A DNA stretch of 64,000 nucleotides from Microbacterium hydrothermale (GTDB lineage: Bacteria > Actinomycetota > Actinomycetes > Actinomycetales > Microbacteriaceae). Shown piece by piece: positions 62,698 through 64,000 of this stretch. Within the stretch, counting starts at the first letter, position 1. Each line of letters begins with the position of its first letter. The notes under the pieces were generated by a model that had not been told where the DNA came from, searched no databases, and was given only the letters and a program-made list of their open reading frames with translations. The position numbers were made by a program, and so were the translations under genes. The stretch spans positions 78,592 to 142,591 of the forward strand of contig NZ_STGM01000009.1 of the NCBI RefSeq assembly GCF_004854025.1, given 5' to 3'.

Positions 62698-63363
62698 TCA
62701 GAAGCGGGCGGAGAACCCGCCGTCGGTGTGCAGCAGCTGGCCGCTGATCCACCGGCCCGCGTCGGAGAGGAGGAACGCCGTCACCCCGGCGATGTCGCGG
62801 GGCGTGCCGAAGCGGCCGAGCGGGTGGTATCCGGCGAGGCCGTCGCGGGTGTCGTCGTCCATCCAACCGGTGTCGATGGGTCCGGGGTTCACGACGTTGG
62901 CGGAGATGCCCCGCGGCCCGAGCTCGCGGGCGGCCGAGATGACGATGCGGTCGAGCGCGCCCTTCGATGCGCCGTACGGGAGGTTCCCGGTGGTGTGATC
63001 GCTGGTGAAGGCGACGACCGCTCCTCCCGTCTGGTCGACCTGTCGGGCGAAGGCGGCGATCATCAGGAGGGTCGCGCGGGCGTTGACGGCGATGTGGCGG
63101 TCGAAGCTCTCCGCCGTCGTGTCGAGGATGCCGGACTCGACGCCGTGCGCGTGACTGAGCACGAGGGCGTGGATCGGCCCGCGTTCGTCCGACACGCGCT
63201 CGATCAGGCGCGTGGGTGCCGTCGGGTCGGCGAGGTCGCACGGGAAGTCACCGGAGTCGAGTTCGCTGGTGACGACGTCCCACCCGTCGGATCGCAGGCG
63301 GGGGACGATCCCGGCGGCGATGCTGTTCGCGCGTGCGGAGCCGGTGACGAGGACGAGGGGCAT
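62698..63363 (-). CDS. SDR-family oxidoreductase with atypical cofactor motif
   Basis: 221 residues, short-chain dehydrogenase-like. The catalytic Tyr-Lys YGASKGALDR and LLHTDGGFSARF are present, while the usual TGxxxGIG reads TGSARANSI, so cofactor binding may differ. The Ser is in FTSDHT. The ATG at 63363 is supported by a minus-strand TAGCCT box (63370-63375), 6 bases upstream. Substrate unknown. A 167-base gap without gene separates it from the riboswitch. Confidence 0.83.
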   Translation of the reverse strand: MPLVLVTGSARANSIAAGIVPRLRSDGWDVVTSELDSGDFPCDLADPTAPTRLIERVSDERGPIHALVLSHAHGVESGILDTTAESFDRHIAVNARATLLMIAAFARQVDQTGGAVVAFTSDHTTGNLPYGASKGALDRIVISAARELGPRGISANVVNPGPIDTGWMDDDTRDGLAGYHPLGRFGTPRDIAGVTAFLLSDAGRWISGQLLHTDGGFSARF

Positions 63364-63369
63364 GGATGG

Positions 63370-63375
63370 AGGCTA
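63370..63375 (-). promoter_or_regulatory. -10 box for leaderless SDR gene
   Basis: TAGCCT on the minus strand, 6 bases before the ATG at 63363. Confidence 0.6.
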
Positions 63376-63638
63376 CGCCGTGGATGTGACGGCGGTGGGG
63401 CATCGGGCGGGAGGGCGTGGAGACGCCGAATCGAATGAGTGAAGTCGACCGTCAGCCAGCCAGCCCGCGAGTCGGGGTTCGTCGTGGCGATCATCTTCGA
63501 CTCACCCGGCGCCACGCGGTTCAGTGTCCTCTTGCGCCTCCCGGCGTCCGCCGCCGCGCATTCTGTATCCGGCGCCCGTGTTCCTCTTGCGGCGTCCAGT
63601 CATGTACACCGCGGACGCACGGCCATAGATTTCGACTT

Positions 63639-63848
63639 GTGAAGCGCCTCTTGCAGTCCGAACCGTTTTGGTGGTGCGTGCTGCCGCTGCTCGCTCTCTG
63701 GTGGGTCGCTAGTTCAGTTGCGCTGGTCTTCAACGCGGGCAGAGGGATCGAGTGGTTCTATCTGACGCTATCGACCATCCTCATTGCGAACGGAATCCAG
63801 CAGCTCAGCACTATCCGTCGGGCGAAGCGAGCTAAGACGCTGGAGTGA
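63639..63848 (+). CDS. Small two-helix membrane protein of unknown function
   Basis: 69 residues with two transmembrane helices (WWCVLPLLALWWVASSVALVF and WFYLTLSTILIANGIQQL) and a basic C-terminus. GTG at 63639 is supported by TAGATT 7 bases upstream. The region 63420-63850 is visibly less G+C-rich than the rest and uses codons such as TTG, ATT and CGT, which hints at transfer. Not recognised in any family. Confidence 0.6.
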   Translation: MKRLLQSEPFWWCVLPLLALWWVASSVALVFNAGRGIEWFYLTLSTILIANGIQQLSTIRRAKRAKTLE

Positions 63849-64000
63849 CGCCCCGCCCGGGGCGATCCCGGGGGATCGGTCCTGTGCGTCATCACTCAGC
63901 TGACGCTGGTGCAGGTTGAGTGGACGGACGCGGCTCCTTGAGGGGGGCCGCGGGGCTCCCGGCCGGGTCCGCGACGGTCGGGGCGCGCGAGCGCATCCCC
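63849..64000. other. Non-coding end of window
   Basis: No coding frame with gene-like composition is seen. A weak dyad (GCGTC..CACTCA with TGAGTG..GACGC, about 63886-63930) may be the transcript end of the small membrane-protein gene. Confidence 0.4.

Overview
The window is very G+C-rich, gene-dense actinobacterial chromosome, most likely from a Microbacterium or close Microbacteriaceae relative. The reasons are the codon and word usage, many GTG starts, ATGA/GTGA stop-start overlaps inside operons, TANNNT -10 boxes placed 6-7 bases before the start codon (leaderless mRNAs), a coproporphyrin-type heme gene set (HemQ/ChdC) and a cofactor F420 gene set. No insertion sequence, prophage, CRISPR array, rRNA or tRNA gene was recognised. 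The window starts inside the phosphorylation motif of a P-type ATPase and ends in non-coding sequence after a small membrane-protein gene.

Layout. 1-4.1 kb: P-type ATPase, then an MntR-type regulator and an Nramp Mn transporter under a perfect palindromic operator. 4.3-14.4 kb: TrmH-like methyltransferase, RidA, MATE exporter, a 99-bp tandem repeat region, M13 peptidase, a beta-lactamase-like protein without its catalytic residues, an ArsR/MFS pair, a small protein with an FHA-like protein, and PurU. 14.5-21.8 kb: oxidoreductase/TetR pair with a double operator, MFS, GNAT, SDR, an enolase-superfamily enzyme and an unknown. 21.8-33.7 kb: glycyl-tRNA synthetase, a DrrAB-like ABC exporter with SARP-like direct repeats in its promoter, a convergent AfsR-like regulator, a 1570-residue membrane protein and a HhH-GPD protein.

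34.3-44.7 kb is the heme locus: hemA divergent from hemE-hemG(cgoX), then three small envelope genes, then hemQ-hemC-hemD-hemB and hemL. This covers glutamyl-tRNA to coproheme decarboxylation except the ferrochelatase (cpfC/hemH), which is not in the window. 44.9-51.7 kb is the F420 locus: fbiA (cofD) convergent to an operon fbiC-flavin monooxygenase-fgd, with cofC/fbiD downstream. The CofH half of FbiC lacks the radical-SAM cysteine motif, while the CofG half keeps it; this is the most interesting point in the window.

51.8-59.3 kb holds unknowns, a TSUP transporter, an ABC exporter pair, a 3-hydroxyisobutyryl-CoA-hydrolase-like enzyme, an LssY_C protein, and a J-domain protein whose C-terminal half resembles NERD. 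59.4-62.5 kb is a thiamine salvage operon (thiM-thiE-thiD/tenA fusion) behind a TPP riboswitch. The end holds an SDR and a small membrane protein in a stretch less G+C-rich than its surroundings.

Scattered through the intergenic spaces are several families of 55-120-nt palindromic repeats. They sit in divergent, tandem and convergent gaps alike, so they are not simply terminators.
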